From: Parasphingopyxis algicola
Lineage (GTDB): Bacteria; Pseudomonadota; Alphaproteobacteria; Sphingomonadales; Sphingomonadaceae
NCBI RefSeq assembly: GCF_013378075.1
Contig: NZ_CP051131.1
Coordinates: 1,116,001 to 1,180,000, forward strand
Length of the DNA stretch: 64,000 nt
Direction of reading: 5' to 3'
A model generated the notes under the pieces. The model had not been told where the DNA came from. It ran no database searches and was given only the letters and a program-made list of their open reading frames with translations. Each line of letters opens with the position of its first letter. Position 1 is the stretch's first letter. Made by a program: the position numbers and the translations under genes. Of the stretch, positions 45,397 through 54,696 are shown in pieces.

Positions 45397-46998
45397 TCAC
45401 ATCCTGAACACGCCGAACGCGGGCCGCTCGGCAATCGGCGCTTCCAGCGTAGCGGAGAAAGCCAGCCCCAGCACGTCGCGTGTCTGCGCCGGATCGATAA
45501 TGCCGTCGTCCCAGAGCCTAGCCGTCGCGTGCCAGGGGTTGCCTTCGTCTTCGTAGGTTTGCCGGATCGGGGCCTTGAAGGCTTCGGTCTCTTCCTCGCT
45601 CCATTTATCCGCATCGCGGTGGACGGTGGCGAGGACGCTGGCGGCCTGTTCGCCGCCCATCACGCTGATCCGGCTGTTCGGCCAGGTAAAGAGGAAACGC
45701 GGGCTATAGGCGCGCCCCGCCATGCCGTAATTGCCCGCGCCGAAGCTGCCGCCGATCAGCAGCGTGATTTTGGGGACGGTCGCGGTGGCGACCGCCGTCA
45801 CCAGCTTCGCGCCATGCTTGGCGATGCCCTCGGCCTCGTATTTCCCGCCGACCATGAAGCCCGAGATATTCTGCAAGAACAGCAGCGGGATGCGGCGCTG
45901 GCAGGCGAGCTCGATGAAATGCGCGCCCTTTTGCGCGCTCTCGCTGAACAGCACGCCGTTATTGGCGAGGATCGCGACGGGCATCCCCCAGATATGCGCA
46001 AAGCCGCAGACCAGCGTCGAACCGTACAGCGCCTTGAACTCGTGAAACTCGCTACCGTCGACGATCCGCGCGATGATCTCGTGGACGTCATAGGGCGCGC
46101 GAACATCGTCGGGGACGATGCCGTACAGTTCCTCCGCATCGAATTTGGGAGCGCGCGGTTCGACCAGCTTCACGCCCGGATCGTGCGGCGCGTTCAGGGT
46201 CGAGACGATATCGCGAACGATGGTCAGCGCATGTTCGTCATTCTCGGCGACATGATCGACGACGCCCGATTTGCGGCCATGGAGATCGCCGCCGCCCAGA
46301 TCCTCCGCGCTGATCTCCTCGCCCGTTGCCGCTTTGACGAGTGGCGGGCCCGCGAGGAAGATCGTGCCCTGCTCGCGGACGATCACCGTTTCGTCGGACA
46401 TCGCCGGGACATACGCCCCGCCCGCCGTGCAGCTGCCCATGACGCAGGCGATCTGCGGGATGCCGAGCGCGGACATGTTGGCCTGATTGAAGAAGATGCG
46501 CCCGAAATGGTCGCGGTCGGGAAACACCTCGGCCTGGTGCGGCAGGTTCGCGCCGCCGCTATCGACGAGATAGATGCACGGCAGCCGGTTCTGCTCGGCA
46601 ATCTCCTGCGCGCGCAGATGCTTCTTCACCGTCATCGGGTAGTAAGTGCCGCCCTTCACCGTCGCATCGTTACAAAGGATCATGCACTGGCGACCCGAAA
46701 CCCGGCCGATCCCCGCGATCATCCCGGCGCCGGGCACCTCGCCGCCATACATGTCGCAGGCGGCCAACTGGCCGATCTCGAGAAAAGGCGAACCCGGATC
46801 GAGCAGCCGCTCGACGCGATCGCGCGGAAGCAGCTTGCCGCGCGAGACATGCCGCTCGCGCCGCTTCTCGGACCCGCCCAGCGCCGCCTTCGCGACATCG
46901 GCGCGCAGCGCGTCGACGAGTTCGCGGTTATGCGCGCTGTTGGCGCGGAACGCCTCGCCGTTGGTGTCGATCTTCGTATCGAGTGTCGGTGCGCTCAA
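45397..46998 (-). CDS. mccB: Methylcrotonyl-CoA carboxylase beta subunit (carboxyltransferase)
   Basis: Carboxyltransferase (533 residues) acting on 3-methylcrotonyl-CoA in leucine degradation. Seen: [27 protein letters not shown] (about 47-73), [17 protein letters not shown] (oxyanion site), [26 protein letters not shown] (about 376-401), [36 protein letters not shown]: all of the MCC beta type and distinct from PccB. The start is TTG overlapping the stop of the small membrane gene (TTGA). A DUF559 nuclease gene separates it from mccA. Confidence 0.95.
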   Translation of the reverse strand: MSAPTLDTKIDTNGEAFRANSAHNRELVDALRADVAKAALGGSEKRRERHVSRGKLLPRDRVERLLDPGSPFLEIGQLAACDMYGGEVPGAGMIAGIGRVSGRQCMILCNDATVKGGTYYPMTVKKHLRAQEIAEQNRLPCIYLVDSGGANLPHQAEVFPDRDHFGRIFFNQANMSALGIPQIACVMGSCTAGGAYVPAMSDETVIVREQGTIFLAGPPLVKAATGEEISAEDLGGGDLHGRKSGVVDHVAENDEHALTIVRDIVSTLNAPHDPGVKLVEPRAPKFDAEELYGIVPDDVRAPYDVHEIIARIVDGSEFHEFKALYGSTLVCGFAHIWGMPVAILANNGVLFSESAQKGAHFIELACQRRIPLLFLQNISGFMVGGKYEAEGIAKHGAKLVTAVATATVPKITLLIGGSFGAGNYGMAGRAYSPRFLFTWPNSRISVMGGEQAASVLATVHRDADKWSEEETEAFKAPIRQTYEDEGNPWHATARLWDDGIIDPAQTRDVLGLAFSATLEAPIAERPAFGVFRM

Positions 46999-47267
46999 CT
47001 GGCGGCCTCCTTTGGTTCTTCATGCGCGATCAGATAACGGTACACCCCGATACAGTTGATCACGAGCAGGACGATATTCTGGATGCCGATGGCGAGCCCC
47101 TGCTGGCCCATGAACGCCCAGGCGATGAGCGCCAGCGACGAGCTCACGAAGATGATGAAGCCGAACCCCGTCTTCTGCGCGCCGAGATTGAGCGAGACGA
47201 TCAGCGCGGCGACGGCCCCGGCCCCCGCGCCATACCATTGCAGCACGAAGAGCATGGTGTCGTTCAC
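46995..47267 (-). CDS. Small three-helix membrane protein
   Basis: Protein of 90 residues with three hydrophobic segments (about 6-27, 33-52 and 57-80) and a charged tail. MQQ-type turns and the pattern of Gly in [22 protein letters not shown] recall small SWEET/PnuC-like or CBU_0592-type membrane proteins, but I do not recognise it with certainty. GTG start; the stop overlaps the mccB start. A transport or assembly role for the leucine pathway is possible but unproven. Confidence 0.72.
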   Translation of the reverse strand: MNDTMLFVLQWYGAGAGAVAALIVSLNLGAQKTGFGFIIFVSSSLALIAWAFMGQQGLAIGIQNIVLLVINCIGVYRYLIAHEEPKEAAS

Positions 47268-47298
47268 GCCAGGCCCTCGCTGAAGGAGAGGGACTTAC

Positions 47299-48456
47299 TC
47301 AACCCGCCGCCCCGATCAGTTCGCGTCCGATCAGCATGCGGCGGATTTCGTTGGTGCCGGCGCCGATATCGAGCAGCTTCGCGTCGCGCATGTAGCGTTC
47401 GACGGGCCAGTCCTTGGTATAGCCCGCGCCGCCCAGCGCCTGCACGGCTTCGAGCGCGACCTGCACGGCGTTTTCGCTCGCGAGCAGGATCGAGCCGGCT
47501 GCATCGAAACGCGTCGTCTGCCCGGCGTCGCAAGCGCGCGCCACGGCGTAGACATAGGCCCGCGCGGAATTCAGCGCGACATACATGTCGGCGACCTTGG
47601 CCTGCATCAGCTGGAAACTGCCGATCGGCTGGCCGAACTGTTTGCGCTCGCGGACATAGGGCAGCACGACGTCCAGGCATGCCTGCATGATGCCGAGCTG
47701 GATCGCGGCGAGCACCGCGCGCTCGTAATCGAGGCCGCTCATCAGCACGCCGATCCCGCCATTGACCGGGCCCATCACATTCTCGTCGGGTACCTCGCAA
47801 TCGTTGAAGACAAGCTCGGCCGTGGGGCTCCCGCGCATCCCAACCTTGTCGATCTTCTGGCCGATCGAGAATCCCGGCATGTCCTTCTCGATGAAGAAGG
47901 CCGTGATCCCGCCCGATCCCTCGCCGGTCTTGCCATAGACGACCAGCGTATCGGCGTGCGACGCGTTGGTGATCCAGAATTTGGTGCCGTTGAGGATATA
48001 GCCGCCCTGCACCGCGTCCGCTTTCAGCTTCATGCCGACGACGTCGGAGCCCGCCGCGGCTTCGGACATGGCGAGGCTGCCGACATGCTCGCCGGAGATC
48101 AGCTTGGGCAGATATCTGGCCTTCTGCTCGTCATTGCCCCAGCGGCGGATCTGGTTGACGCAGAGATTCGAGTGCGCGCCATAGCTGAGGCCGACCGAGG
48201 CGCTCGCGCGGCTGACTTCCTCGACCGCGACGCAATGGTCGAGATAGCCGAGGCCGAGCCCGCCCCACTCTTCCTCGACCGTAATCCCGTGCAGGCCGAG
48301 CTCGCCCATTTGCGGCCAGAGCTCGGCCGGGAACCAGTCTTCCGCGTCGATCTTCTTCGCGAGCGGTCCGATCTTGTCGGCGGCGAAGCGCGACGTCGTC
48401 TCGCGGATCATGTCGGCGGTTTCGCCAAGGCCGAAATCGAGGGTGGGGGCGGACAT
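47299..48456 (-). CDS. ivd: Isovaleryl-CoA dehydrogenase
   Basis: FAD acyl-CoA dehydrogenase (385 residues) that makes 3-methylcrotonyl-CoA from isovaleryl-CoA. Visible: HNLCVNQIRRWGNDEQKARYLPKLISGEHVGSLAMSEAAAGSDVVGMKLKA split as GSLAMSEAAAGSDVVGM (about 129-145) and WITNASHADTLVVYGKT; MSGLDYERAVLAAIQLGIM (about 229-247) contains the internal Glu position typical for isovaleryl-CoA dehydrogenase (E in DYERAV); LLDIGAGTNEIRRMLIGRE at the end. First gene of the ivd, membrane gene, mccB, DUF559, mccA series. Confidence 0.95.
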   Translation of the reverse strand: MSAPTLDFGLGETADMIRETTSRFAADKIGPLAKKIDAEDWFPAELWPQMGELGLHGITVEEEWGGLGLGYLDHCVAVEEVSRASASVGLSYGAHSNLCVNQIRRWGNDEQKARYLPKLISGEHVGSLAMSEAAAGSDVVGMKLKADAVQGGYILNGTKFWITNASHADTLVVYGKTGEGSGGITAFFIEKDMPGFSIGQKIDKVGMRGSPTAELVFNDCEVPDENVMGPVNGGIGVLMSGLDYERAVLAAIQLGIMQACLDVVLPYVRERKQFGQPIGSFQLMQAKVADMYVALNSARAYVYAVARACDAGQTTRFDAAGSILLASENAVQVALEAVQALGGAGYTKDWPVERYMRDAKLLDIGAGTNEIRRMLIGRELIGAAG

Positions 48457-48552
48457 AGGGCAACCTTCTGTTGAAAGAATGTTGCTTTAGCAAGCCGCGC
48501 GCCCGCCCGGAAGGGCCGGAGATGATTTCGGGGCGGGTCCGATTTTCTCCTT

Positions 48553-48636
48553 CGTCACCCCGGACTTGATCCGGAATCCAGGGCGGCAAGTGAATCCGCC
48601 TTTGGCCCTGGACCCCGGATCAAGTCCGGGGTGACG
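48553..48636. repeat. Palindromic repeat, variant of family B
   Basis: CGTCACCCCGGACTTGATCC at the left, GGATCAAGTCCGGGGTGACG at the right: a perfect 20-base stem, with the inner pair GAATCCAGGGC / GCCCTGGAC(C) and a short loop. The outer CGTCA and the order of bases resemble family B with changed middle. Between the ivd start and the transaldolase gene. Confidence 0.9.
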
Positions 48637-48653
48637 AGTCTTTTTTTTGAGCC

Positions 48654-49307
48654 TCAGCCGATGCTCTGCCCGGTCTTTTCCCAGTCCGCCAAAAACGCCG
48701 CGAGGCCCTTGTCGGTCAGCGGATGGTTGAAGAGCTTCAGGATCACGTCGGGCGGCATGGTCGATACGTCCGCGCCCATCTTCGCGGCCTCAAGGATATG
48801 GATCGGGTGGCGGACCGAGGCGACGAGGATTTCGGTCTCGAAATCGTAATTGTCATAGATGATCCGGATATCGGAAATGAGGTTCATCCCGTCATAGCCG
48901 ATATCGTCATGCCGGCCGACGAACGGCGAGATGAAGCTCGCGCCCGCCTTGGCCGCGAGCAACGCCTGGTTGGCCGTGAAGCACAGCGTGACGTTGACCA
49001 TCGTGCCGTCGCTCGTAAGCGCCTTGCAGGTCTTGAGCCCGTCGACGGTCAGCGGCACCTTGATCGCGATATTGTCGGCGATCTTCCGCAGGACTTCGGC
49101 CTCCTGCATCATCGCCTCATGCTCGGTCGCGACGACCTCGGCCGAGACCGGCCCGTCGACGATCCCGCAAATCTCCTTGGTGACCTCCATGATGTCCCGG
49201 CCAGCTTTGTGGATCAGCGACGGGTTGGTCGTCACGCCGTCGACGAGGCCGGTGGCGGCGAGTTCGCGGATGGCGTCGGTATCGGCGGTGTCGGCGAAGA
49301 ATTTCAT
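48654..49307 (-). CDS. Transaldolase / fructose-6-phosphate aldolase-like
   Basis: Short transaldolase family protein (217 residues), the form annotated as fsa or tal: [17 protein letters not shown] at the start, [15 protein letters not shown] (about 24-38), the Schiff-base lysine in [14 protein letters not shown] (about Lys84-86), [23 protein letters not shown] (about 108-130). The function (transaldolase of the pentose phosphate pathway or fructose-6-phosphate aldolase) cannot be fixed. The frame runs open upstream to 49481 without support. Divergent from priA, whose start is about 145 bases away. Confidence 0.9.
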   Translation of the reverse strand: MKFFADTADTDAIRELAATGLVDGVTTNPSLIHKAGRDIMEVTKEICGIVDGPVSAEVVATEHEAMMQEAEVLRKIADNIAIKVPLTVDGLKTCKALTSDGTMVNVTLCFTANQALLAAKAGASFISPFVGRHDDIGYDGMNLISDIRIIYDNYDFETEILVASVRHPIHILEAAKMGADVSTMPPDVILKLFNHPLTDKGLAAFLADWEKTGQSIG

Positions 49308-49452
49308 GGCGGAGGCGGTCCCGTATCGGAAGGTGAGTCGTGTTGCCGCTATAGCCCAATCGCCGGAGCCGCTGTAGCGGCTATCCACAGACAATCGGGC
49401 AAGACGGACCATCCGGCTTTTCAGCCGGCGCACATGACCTATTGTATCGCAT

Positions 49453-51618
49453 GTGACCCGCGTCCGCGTCCTGATCCTCAACGCCGCGCTCGGCCCGCTC
49501 GACTATCGGGTGCCGGGCGGCATGGCCGCGCCGCCGGGCAGCATCGTCAAAGTGCCGCTCGGGCCGCGCCAGGTGACGGGCGTGGTCTGGGACGATGGGC
49601 GGCTGGAGGGCGCGCCGGTCGCGGCGGAGAAGCTGCGGCCGATCCTCGGCGTCTATGACGCACCGCCGATTCCCGAAACGCTGCGCCGGCTGATCGAATG
49701 GACGGCCGACTATTATCTTGCGCCCCTCGCCTCCGTGCTCCGCATGAGCCTTGCGTCCACCAGCGGCTATTCGGGCGAGAAGACGATCACCGAATACCGC
49801 GCCTCGGGCGGAATGCCCGAGCGGATGACGCCGAAGCGCGAACAGGCGCTCGAGCTGATCGGCGACAGCCAAGGCATCATCCGCGAGCTTTCCGAGATCG
49901 GCGAGGTGTCGGTCGGCGTGATTCGGGGGCTGGTGAAGGCGGGCGCGCTCGAACCGGTCGAGGTCTCGCTCGACGCGCCCTTCCCGCTCCCCGATCCCGA
50001 TTTCGGCCCGCCCGAGCTCGAGGAGGGCCAGCAACAGGCCAGCGCGCGGCTCGTCGAAGCGGTCGAGGCGCGCGCGTTCGCGCCGATCATGCTCGACGGC
50101 GTCACGGGATCGGGCAAGACCGAGGTCTATTTCGAAGCCATCGCCGAAGCCTTGCGCATGGGGCGGCAGACGCTCGTGCTGCTCCCCGAGATCGCGCTGA
50201 CCGAGCCGTTCCTGACCCGCTTTACCGCGCGCTTCGGCTGCGAGCCCGTCGCCTGGCATTCGGGGCTGCGCCAGTCCGAACGCCGCCGGGCCTGGCGCGC
50301 CATCGCGACCGGCGAGGCGAAGGTGACGGTCGGCGCGCGCTCCTCGCTCTTTCTCCCCTATCCCAAGCTCGGGCTGATCATCGTCGACGAAGCGCATGAA
50401 AGCGCCTTCAAGCAGGAGGAAGGCGTCATGTACCATGCCCGCGACGTCGCGGTGATGCGTGGGCATTTCGAGAGCTTCCCGATCGTCCTCGCCTCGGCGA
50501 CGCCGGCGATCGAGACCAAGCAGATGGTCGAGATCGGCCGCTATGAAAGCGTCACCCTGCCCGGCCGCTACGGGGCGGCGGAACTGCCCGAGCTTGCCGC
50601 GATCGACATGCTGCAGGACCCGCCGCCGCGCGGCTCCTGGCTCGCGCCGACGCTCGTCCGCGCGGTCGAGGAGACGCTGGCCCGCAAGGAACAGTCGCTG
50701 CTTTTTCTGAATCGCCGCGGCTATGCGCCGCTCACATTGTGCCGCACCTGCGGCCATCGCTTCCAATGCCCGAACTGCACGGCCTGGATGGTCGAGCACC
50801 GGCTGCTTGCCCGCCTCGCCTGCCATCATTGCGGCCATGTCATGCCGCCGCCCGACGAATGCCCGGAATGCGGCGCAGAGGACAGCCTCGTTGCCTGCGG
50901 CCCGGGCGTCGAGCGGATCGCCGACGAGGTCGCCGCGCTGTTTCCCGAGGCGAAGACCGCGATCGTCACCTCCGACACGCTCTGGTCGCCGGCCAAGGCC
51001 GCCGAGTTCGTCCACCGGATGGAGGCCGGCGATATCGATATCGTCATCGGCACGCAGCTGGTGACGAAAGGCTATCATTTTCCGAACCTGACTCTGGTCG
51101 GCGTCGTCGATGCCGATCTCGGGTTGCAGGGCGGCGACCTGCGCGCGGCCGAACGCACCTTTCAGCAGATCATGCAGGTTTCGGGGCGCGCCGGGCGCGG
51201 CGACAAGCCGGGCCGCGTCTTCATCCAGACCCACGAGCCGACCGCGCCGGTCATCGAGGCGCTGGTGTCGGGCGACGCGGAGAGCTTCTACGAAACCGAG
51301 ACCGAGGCCCGGCGCTTCGCCGGAGCGCCGCCCTTCGGCCGCTATGCCGGGATCGTCATCTCCTCGGAGGACGAGAAGGAAGCGTTCGAGACTGCGCGGG
51401 TCATCGGCCAGACCGCGCCCAAGGTCGAGGGCATGATGGTCCTCGGCCCCGCCCCCGCCCCGCTCGCCATGCTGCGCGGCCGCCACCGCCAGCGCCTCCT
51501 CGTCCATGCCCGCCGCGCGCTCGACGTGCAGAGCGTGATCCGCGACTGGCTGGGCGAGCGGGACTGGCCGAAAGGCGTGCGTGTTACCGTGGATGTCGAT
51601 CCGTATTCCTTCCTCTAG
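49453..51618 (+). CDS. priA: Primosomal protein N' (replication restart helicase PriA)
   Basis: 3'-5' helicase that restarts stalled forks (721 residues). N-terminal DNA-binding region (about 1-110, [19 protein letters not shown]), helicase core with Walker [13 protein letters not shown] (about 215-226), DEAH in [14 protein letters not shown], zinc-binding cysteines [13 protein letters not shown] and [18 protein letters not shown], and a C-terminal domain ending VDVDPYSFL. Start GTG is the conserved start. The last 177 bases (51442-51618) are repeated at 52641-52817, around a foreign-looking gene. Confidence 0.96.
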   Translation: MTRVRVLILNAALGPLDYRVPGGMAAPPGSIVKVPLGPRQVTGVVWDDGRLEGAPVAAEKLRPILGVYDAPPIPETLRRLIEWTADYYLAPLASVLRMSLASTSGYSGEKTITEYRASGGMPERMTPKREQALELIGDSQGIIRELSEIGEVSVGVIRGLVKAGALEPVEVSLDAPFPLPDPDFGPPELEEGQQQASARLVEAVEARAFAPIMLDGVTGSGKTEVYFEAIAEALRMGRQTLVLLPEIALTEPFLTRFTARFGCEPVAWHSGLRQSERRRAWRAIATGEAKVTVGARSSLFLPYPKLGLIIVDEAHESAFKQEEGVMYHARDVAVMRGHFESFPIVLASATPAIETKQMVEIGRYESVTLPGRYGAAELPELAAIDMLQDPPPRGSWLAPTLVRAVEETLARKEQSLLFLNRRGYAPLTLCRTCGHRFQCPNCTAWMVEHRLLARLACHHCGHVMPPPDECPECGAEDSLVACGPGVERIADEVAALFPEAKTAIVTSDTLWSPAKAAEFVHRMEAGDIDIVIGTQLVTKGYHFPNLTLVGVVDADLGLQGGDLRAAERTFQQIMQVSGRAGRGDKPGRVFIQTHEPTAPVIEALVSGDAESFYETETEARRFAGAPPFGRYAGIVISSEDEKEAFETARVIGQTAPKVEGMMVLGPAPAPLAMLRGRHRQRLLVHARRALDVQSVIRDWLGERDWPKGVRVTVDVDPYSFL
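51442..51618 (+). repeat. 3' end of priA, copy 1 of a 177-base duplication
   Basis: The last 59 codons of priA including stop. The second copy (52641-52817) has exactly the same length and stays aligned without gaps. 77 bases in a row (51475-51551) are identical; the remaining differences are mostly at synonymous sites, with Glu to Asp and the first few residues as the main protein changes. Confidence 0.93.
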
Positions 51619-51673
51619 CGCCAGCAGTCCGCTCTGGTGCGTCGGGTCAGCGCATCGATATCTCGGCCGAGAT

Positions 51674-52579
51674 TTAGTCGCGCTCGAAGAAGTGGCGGAA
51701 GAACTTCGCGTGACGAGCCTTGTAGGGCTCCAAGATGCGCCGGGCTTCCTCGCGGTCGCCGAACCAATATTGGCAGAAGGCGGTCTTGCCGATCGTCGCG
51801 TCGGGGAACTGGCGGCCTATCACCGTGCACTGCTGTTCAAGGGAAGCTTCCATGCGTTCGATGCGCTCGATGCGCTCTTCGAGCGTGAAGTCGTCGGTGA
51901 CGATCTTGGTCTGCAAATCGTCGGGGATCGGATCGACGATCTTGAAGTAAAGCGAACCGTCGGCGATTTGCCGAATAACGCGGACGTAAGGCAGGATCAG
52001 TTCAAGCCCGTAGGTGAGCCAGGGCAGAGTGATCGATTTGAAATCCTGGTGAATGAGGATGGTCGAGCCGGGGATGTAGTGTCGCGCGATGATGGCCCAG
52101 GTGCGCTTCCAAACCTCGAGCGTTTTAGCGATGTCGATGTGGCCGATCTCTATCGGGCGGCCGATCCATTCGATCTCGCAAATGTCGCCCGCGTAAAGAT
52201 TGATGAGGCTGCGATAACGGTCGACGACTTTCTCAAAGACGCAGATGTCCTCTTTGATCGGACCGCCGAGAATCTGGGTGACGAGGTCGGCGTCAAAGAT
52301 GCGTTTGGCGTTGTCTTCACCGAACATACCGAAAGCGTGGATGCGGGCGATCTTCTCGGCGTGAGAGAGACGCTTGTTTCTCTCCAGACCCATGCCGAGG
52401 AGATAGGTGCTGCCGCCCAGGAACGTGCCAAAGTCGACAATCTCCCCAACACCAGTGAATTCATGCTGCGCAACGTTCACCAGAAACGAGCGCTCGATCT
52501 CGGTCGTCTGCGAGAGCGTAGCGAGATCCGCCGGATCGGGTATGCTGCTGTAACTGGACGGGAAATCGATCGTGTGCAT
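51674..52579 (-). CDS. Class I SAM-dependent methyltransferase-like protein (sugar-biosynthesis type)
   Basis: Protein of 301 residues with a Rossmann-like SAM site: IVDFGTFLGGSTYL (about 47-60) fits the glycine-rich motif I. HIDIAKT (about 147-153) and ILIHQDF (about 174-180) resemble a family of TylF/cephalosporin hydroxylase-like proteins often coded next to glycosyltransferases. The C-terminal part (about 230-301) is helical and rich in charge. GC is about 50-60% against 65-78% in priA, which suggests transfer. Start ATG with AGAGG upstream. It is on the strand opposite to priA and lies between the two copies of the priA 3' end. Target unknown. Confidence 0.75.
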   Translation of the reverse strand: MHTIDFPSSYSSIPDPADLATLSQTTEIERSFLVNVAQHEFTGVGEIVDFGTFLGGSTYLLGMGLERNKRLSHAEKIARIHAFGMFGEDNAKRIFDADLVTQILGGPIKEDICVFEKVVDRYRSLINLYAGDICEIEWIGRPIEIGHIDIAKTLEVWKRTWAIIARHYIPGSTILIHQDFKSITLPWLTYGLELILPYVRVIRQIADGSLYFKIVDPIPDDLQTKIVTDDFTLEERIERIERMEASLEQQCTVIGRQFPDATIGKTAFCQYWFGDREEARRILEPYKARHAKFFRHFFERD

Positions 52580-52640
52580 CGCGCTACCTCTTCTCAAAAA
52601 TGCCTCAATAGGGAGAAGCCTGGCGAATGGCTACATCCGG

Positions 52641-52817
52641 CTCGGCCAAGTTCCCGCGCCGCTCGCGATGCTCCGCGGCCGCCACCGCCAGCGCCTCCTC
52701 GTCCATGCCCGCCGCGCGCTCGACGTGCAGAGCGTGATCCGCGACTGGCTTGGCGACCGAGACTGGCCGAAAGGCGTGCGTGTGACCGTGGATGTCGATC
52801 CCTACAGTTTTCTTTGA
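52641..52817 (+). pseudogene. Displaced copy of the priA 3' end
   Basis: Second copy of the 177-base end of priA, ending with TGA instead of TAG. It codes the same C-terminus (PAPLAMLRG to DVDPYSFL) with one Glu/Asp change in the WLG-(E/D)-RDW segment. It has no start of its own and is not part of a full gene; the open frame before it (from 52572) is chance. The many silent differences show that this copy diverged while under selection for protein sequence, so it is not simply a fresh tandem duplicate. Confidence 0.88.
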
Positions 52818-52869
52818 ATGCGATAATCAAGCGCGTTGCCGCGAAAACGGCGCGTTGATAGTAAAAGCC

Positions 52870-54606
52870 ATGCGGTTTCTGATCTTTATCGCGGCAACGC
52901 TGCTCATAGTCGCACCAGCCGATGCCCGGTGGCGCCGCGGGGAATCGACGAACTTCATCGTCTATGCCGAATTTTCAGAATCGCGCATGCGCGAATATGT
53001 TGCCGAGCTGGAGCGTTTCGATGGGCTTTTGCGGCGTTTCAGCGGTCTGGAAACAGTGCAATCCCTGAACAAGCTGCGGATATTCGTCGTCCGCAACCAG
53101 GGGCGGATTTCGCGCTATCTGGACGGGAATATGCGGGTCGGCGGCATCTATTTTTCCGATCCGCGCGGGCCTTACGCCATCGTCCCGCGGCGAAGCGCCG
53201 GCTATGGCCGGTTTCGCGTGACCGGCCAGAATGTTCTGTTTCACGAATATACGCACCATTTCATGATGCAGTATTTCCCGACCAGCTACCCGGCCTGGTA
53301 TGTCGAGGGCTTCGCCGAATTCTACTCGACCATCCGCTTTCGCGACGACGATGAGGTGGAATTGGGATTCCCGGCGCGGGACAATGTCCCTTGGCTGCGC
53401 CTCTTTCCCTGGATTCCCCACGAAACCCTGCTTTCCAACAGGCTGCGCAACAATCGCATGACTTATGCGCAGGGATGGCTGCTCGTCCATCACGCCGCAT
53501 TTCATCGCGAAACGCGCGAAGCCTTGAACGGCTATTTGCGGGCGATCAGCGACGGTATCGAGCCGAGCGAAGCCTATAGCCGGAATTTCGGTGACTGGGA
53601 TCCCGGTCTCGACGAGATTCTGACCGCTTATGGAACGGGACGGCGAATTCCCGTCCTTCGCCTCGTCCTCGATCTGCCTCCGAGCGGCCCCGTCGAAATC
53701 GAGGAGCTGACCGACGACGAAGCCGCTATCGCTCTTCTGTACGCGCGCGAAGGAGAGCAGCTTAACGACCGCGTCGAAGACCTGCTCGAAGAATATCCCG
53801 ATGTGCCTCAACTGCATGTCGAAGCCGCGATCTCGGCCATCGCGCGTCAGGATTATACGACTGCGATCGAAGCGGCCGATACGGCGCTGGCGATCGATGC
53901 CGACCATGTCGAGGCCAACATCTACAAGGGCGTCGCGACGCTTTTGTCGATCACCGCCCAAGCGAGCGATGACGATACCGCAACAGCTGAATCGGAGGAC
54001 ACAGGCGAGGAGTCCGCCGACGGGGCCGAATTCGACGTCACGGCATTCTTCGGATTCGATGCCGGGGAAGAGCTGGCCGCCGACCCCCGCTGGGAGCAAG
54101 CGCGCGGCCATTTCATCCGGGCCAACAATGCCGACCACAACAATGCATTGGCCCTGCTCTATTATTATCTGTCCTACCCGGATCGCGAAGACCGGCCCGA
54201 CGATGCCATGGCGGCGCTCAATCAGGCCTATCAGTTCGTGCCGCAATCGCCGATCATCAGACTGCTTCTCGGTCGCGAAATGCTCGAGGACGGACGCTTC
54301 GAAGAAGCCGGTGCGATCGTCCGGCCGGTGGCGCAGGATCCGCACCAATCCGGCAGCCGGATCATGGCGTTGCTGATCCAGGAACTTGGCGCCCGCGAAG
54401 CCGGGTTCGATCAGGCCAGTGCCATTCTGGAAGAGCTCCGGGCCGAAGCCGAAGCTGCCGAGGCTGCGGATGCGGAAGCCGAATCCCAAGTGGCCGCGGC
54501 GGCCGAAGAGGAAGCGCCGGAAGTGGGAGACGAGACCGATACTGTGGACGATCCGGTCGCAGGGGCTGTCGACAGTCCGGCAACGGAAAACGATCCAGAG
54601 CGGTAG
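52870..54606 (+). CDS. Secreted HEXXH metallopeptidase-like protein with TPR region (paralog 1)
   Basis: Exported protein of 578 residues. Signal peptide MRFLIFIAATLLIVAPADA; peptidase-like domain about 20-270 with FHEYTHHF (His125-Glu126...His129) and downstream WYVEGFAEF (Glu146 as likely third zinc ligand), a gluzincin pattern of the DUF1570 kind; then TPR-like helices (about 300-510: HVEAAISAIARQDYTTAIEAADTALAIDADHVEANIYKG); and an acidic Ala/Glu-rich low-complexity tail. Paralog of the following gene with the same HEXXH and Glu positions. Start ATG has only a weak ribosome site. Substrate unknown. Confidence 0.82.
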   Translation: MRFLIFIAATLLIVAPADARWRRGESTNFIVYAEFSESRMREYVAELERFDGLLRRFSGLETVQSLNKLRIFVVRNQGRISRYLDGNMRVGGIYFSDPRGPYAIVPRRSAGYGRFRVTGQNVLFHEYTHHFMMQYFPTSYPAWYVEGFAEFYSTIRFRDDDEVELGFPARDNVPWLRLFPWIPHETLLSNRLRNNRMTYAQGWLLVHHAAFHRETREALNGYLRAISDGIEPSEAYSRNFGDWDPGLDEILTAYGTGRRIPVLRLVLDLPPSGPVEIEELTDDEAAIALLYAREGEQLNDRVEDLLEEYPDVPQLHVEAAISAIARQDYTTAIEAADTALAIDADHVEANIYKGVATLLSITAQASDDDTATAESEDTGEESADGAEFDVTAFFGFDAGEELAADPRWEQARGHFIRANNADHNNALALLYYYLSYPDREDRPDDAMAALNQAYQFVPQSPIIRLLLGREMLEDGRFEEAGAIVRPVAQDPHQSGSRIMALLIQELGAREAGFDQASAILEELRAEAEAAEAADAEAESQVAAAAEEEAPEVGDETDTVDDPVAGAVDSPATENDPER

Positions 54607-54696
54607 ACCCGGCCCCGCATCGCGCGAGCGCTACCGACGAATAAGCTGACATCGCAGCGTTTTGCAGCTATCTGAACCGGGGAGGCAATCGGGCGG

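Noticed and set aside
46978-48456. Shared N-terminus MSAPTLD of ivd and mccB as a sign of duplication or a targeting tag
   Set aside because: The codons differ, the rest of the proteins are unrelated and seven residues can coincide by chance.
49381-51507. 708-residue open frame antisense to priA
   Set aside because: Low-complexity Arg/Asp/Ala composition typical of antisense frames at high GC; priA is unambiguous on the other strand.
51619-52640. Prophage or full integrative element next to priA
   Set aside because: Only one cargo gene is present; no integrase, excisionase or phage gene is found between the two priA ends.
52572-52640. Small gene starting before the second priA end
   Set aside because: The frame begins inside the 5' end of the opposite methyltransferase gene and has no ribosome site; the priA-like part is a displaced 3' fragment.
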